The notes below the pieces were generated by a model, which made no database searches, had not been told where the DNA came from, and worked only from the letters and a program-made list of their open reading frames with translations. From Fimbriimonadales bacterium (lineage in GTDB: Bacteria; Armatimonadota; Fimbriimonadia; Fimbriimonadales; GBS-DC), in contig JAOAFW010000152.1 in assembly GCA_026416065.1 (NCBI GenBank), forward strand, positions 1 through 5,808: a DNA stretch of 5,808 nt. The letters are read 5' to 3'. The translations under genes and the position numbers were made by a program. Below are positions 5,135 through 5,808 of the stretch, piece by piece; position 1 is the stretch's first letter; every line of letters begins with the position of its first letter.

Positions 5135-5808
5135 TCAGCGGCTGGATCGCTTCAAGGGCGCATCTCCTTGCGGCTCGCCCGTCTCGCGGAAGCCCGCCGC
5201 CTGCAACCCGCGCTGGATGGCAGGTATCTTCGCGCACACTTCCCACACATAGCCGCGATTCTGGTGGTTCTCCAGTGCAAGGAGCATCATCCCCAGATCA
5301 ATCCCGATAACCTCCTTGTCCCACCAGTCGCGCTCCACATTAAAAGCATTGCCAAAGCCATACCGTCCCCAAAGTTTCGTGTGATAGCGGTCGTAGATGG
5401 TCTTAATCGCACGCAGGCTCTCGTTGGGTGTAAAGATAACCGAGGTAATGGAGGCGGTGGGGGCAACCGTGCCGTCGTGGTCGACCCAGCCGGGCGCGCC
5501 ATACGCCCGATAGCCGTCGGGTCCGTCGCAGGCGGTCAACCCCCACACATCGGCTTCGTAGGTTTTGTAGCGGGTGCTGTGTTCGATGCAAAATGCCCGT
5601 TGTGCCAGTGTCGCATTGCGCGAGGAGACCCAGTAGTTGTAGCCCAGTCGGTCGCGCCTGCCGTTGAAATCGATATAGGCGTGGCTCATCTGATGGATAA
5701 ACAGCGGTCCGCCGAGCAGCAGCTCGTACTCTTTATACTTTACATGGGGGCGTCGCCAGGCGTCCCAGCAGTCGGCGGGGATGGGTTCGGGCGCGCCGAG
5801 CGCCAACA
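5135..5808 (-). CDS. Glucoamylase-like glycoside hydrolase (PF10091 type), C-terminal part only
   Basis: The open frame runs off the right edge, so this is the C-terminal 223 residues of a longer protein. The TTG at 5806 is read here as an internal Leu codon in LALGAPEPIPADCWDAW, a stretch typical of the middle of this family. Conserved blocks are HQMSHAYIDFNGRRD (38-52), SSRNATLAQRAFC (61-73), DVWGLTACDGPDGYRAYGAP (86-105), DGTVAPTAS (111-119), LWGRYGFGNAFN (145-156) and GIDLGMMLLALEN (168-180). These identify the glucoamylase-like domain found in GH144 endo-beta-1,2-glucanases and in the central part of cyclic beta-1,2-glucan synthases. Here the protein ends about 40 residues after the domain, so the GH94 part of a cyclic glucan synthase is absent and a hydrolase is more likely. 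The true substrate is not established. The final residues (TGEPQGDAPLKRSSR) are low-complexity tail. The stop is 4 nt from that of the convergent rhodanese gene. Any signal peptide lies outside the window. Confidence 0.9.
   Translation of the reverse strand, partial: LALGAPEPIPADCWDAWRRPHVKYKEYELLLGGPLFIHQMSHAYIDFNGRRDRLGYNYWVSSRNATLAQRAFCIEHSTRYKTYEADVWGLTACDGPDGYRAYGAPGWVDHDGTVAPTASITSVIFTPNESLRAIKTIYDRYHTKLWGRYGFGNAFNVERDWWDKEVIGIDLGMMLLALENHQNRGYVWEVCAKIPAIQRGLQAAGFRETGEPQGDAPLKRSSR

Noticed and set aside
5131..5180. Terminator between the convergent rhodanese and glycoside hydrolase genes
   Set aside because: The stop codons are 4 nt apart and I see no stable hairpin followed by a T-run on either strand.
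5804..5806. TTG as the start codon of the glycoside hydrolase
   Set aside because: The sequence matches the middle of the family domain and lacks the N-terminal part, so the codon is internal.

Overview
The window suggests a thermophile-like or environmental diderm bacterium of moderately high GC content. A CMP-KDO synthetase (kdsB) implies an outer membrane with KDO-containing glycolipid. Strong AAGGAGGT-type ribosome binding sites lie next to at least one start that looks leaderless. I lean weakly towards a lineage such as Armatimonadota, but nothing here fixes the taxonomy.

Layout, left to right. Positions 2-697 (+) hold kdsB, missing its first dozen or so codons. Positions 610-1476 (-) hold a cytoplasmic ApbE-type FAD:protein FMN transferase whose last 28 codons lie antisense to the end of kdsB. 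A strong GC-rich hairpin (1498-1529) separates it from a 720-residue protein at 1552-3714 (-). That protein is a zinc metallopeptidase-like protein with an HELGHCFNLLH site, a Met-turn, flanking beta domains and a helical tail, and it has no signal peptide. An AT-rich gap with a good sigma70-type promoter follows. Next is a 99-residue beta-rich protein of unknown function at 3838-4137 (-). A 123-nt divergent promoter region leads to an exported tandem-domain rhodanese at 4261-5130 (+). The window ends with the C-terminal 223 residues of a glucoamylase-like (PF10091-type) glycoside hydrolase at 5135-5808 (-), whose stop codon is only 4 nt from the rhodanese stop.

There is no sign of a mobile element, CRISPR array, tRNA or rRNA. 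KdsB, the rhodanese and the glycoside hydrolase are recognisable conserved families. The part most likely to be undescribed is the pair on the minus strand: the small beta protein followed by the large non-secreted metallopeptidase-like protein. They share orientation, both have excellent ribosome binding sites, and the second also has its own promoter. Whether they act together is inference.
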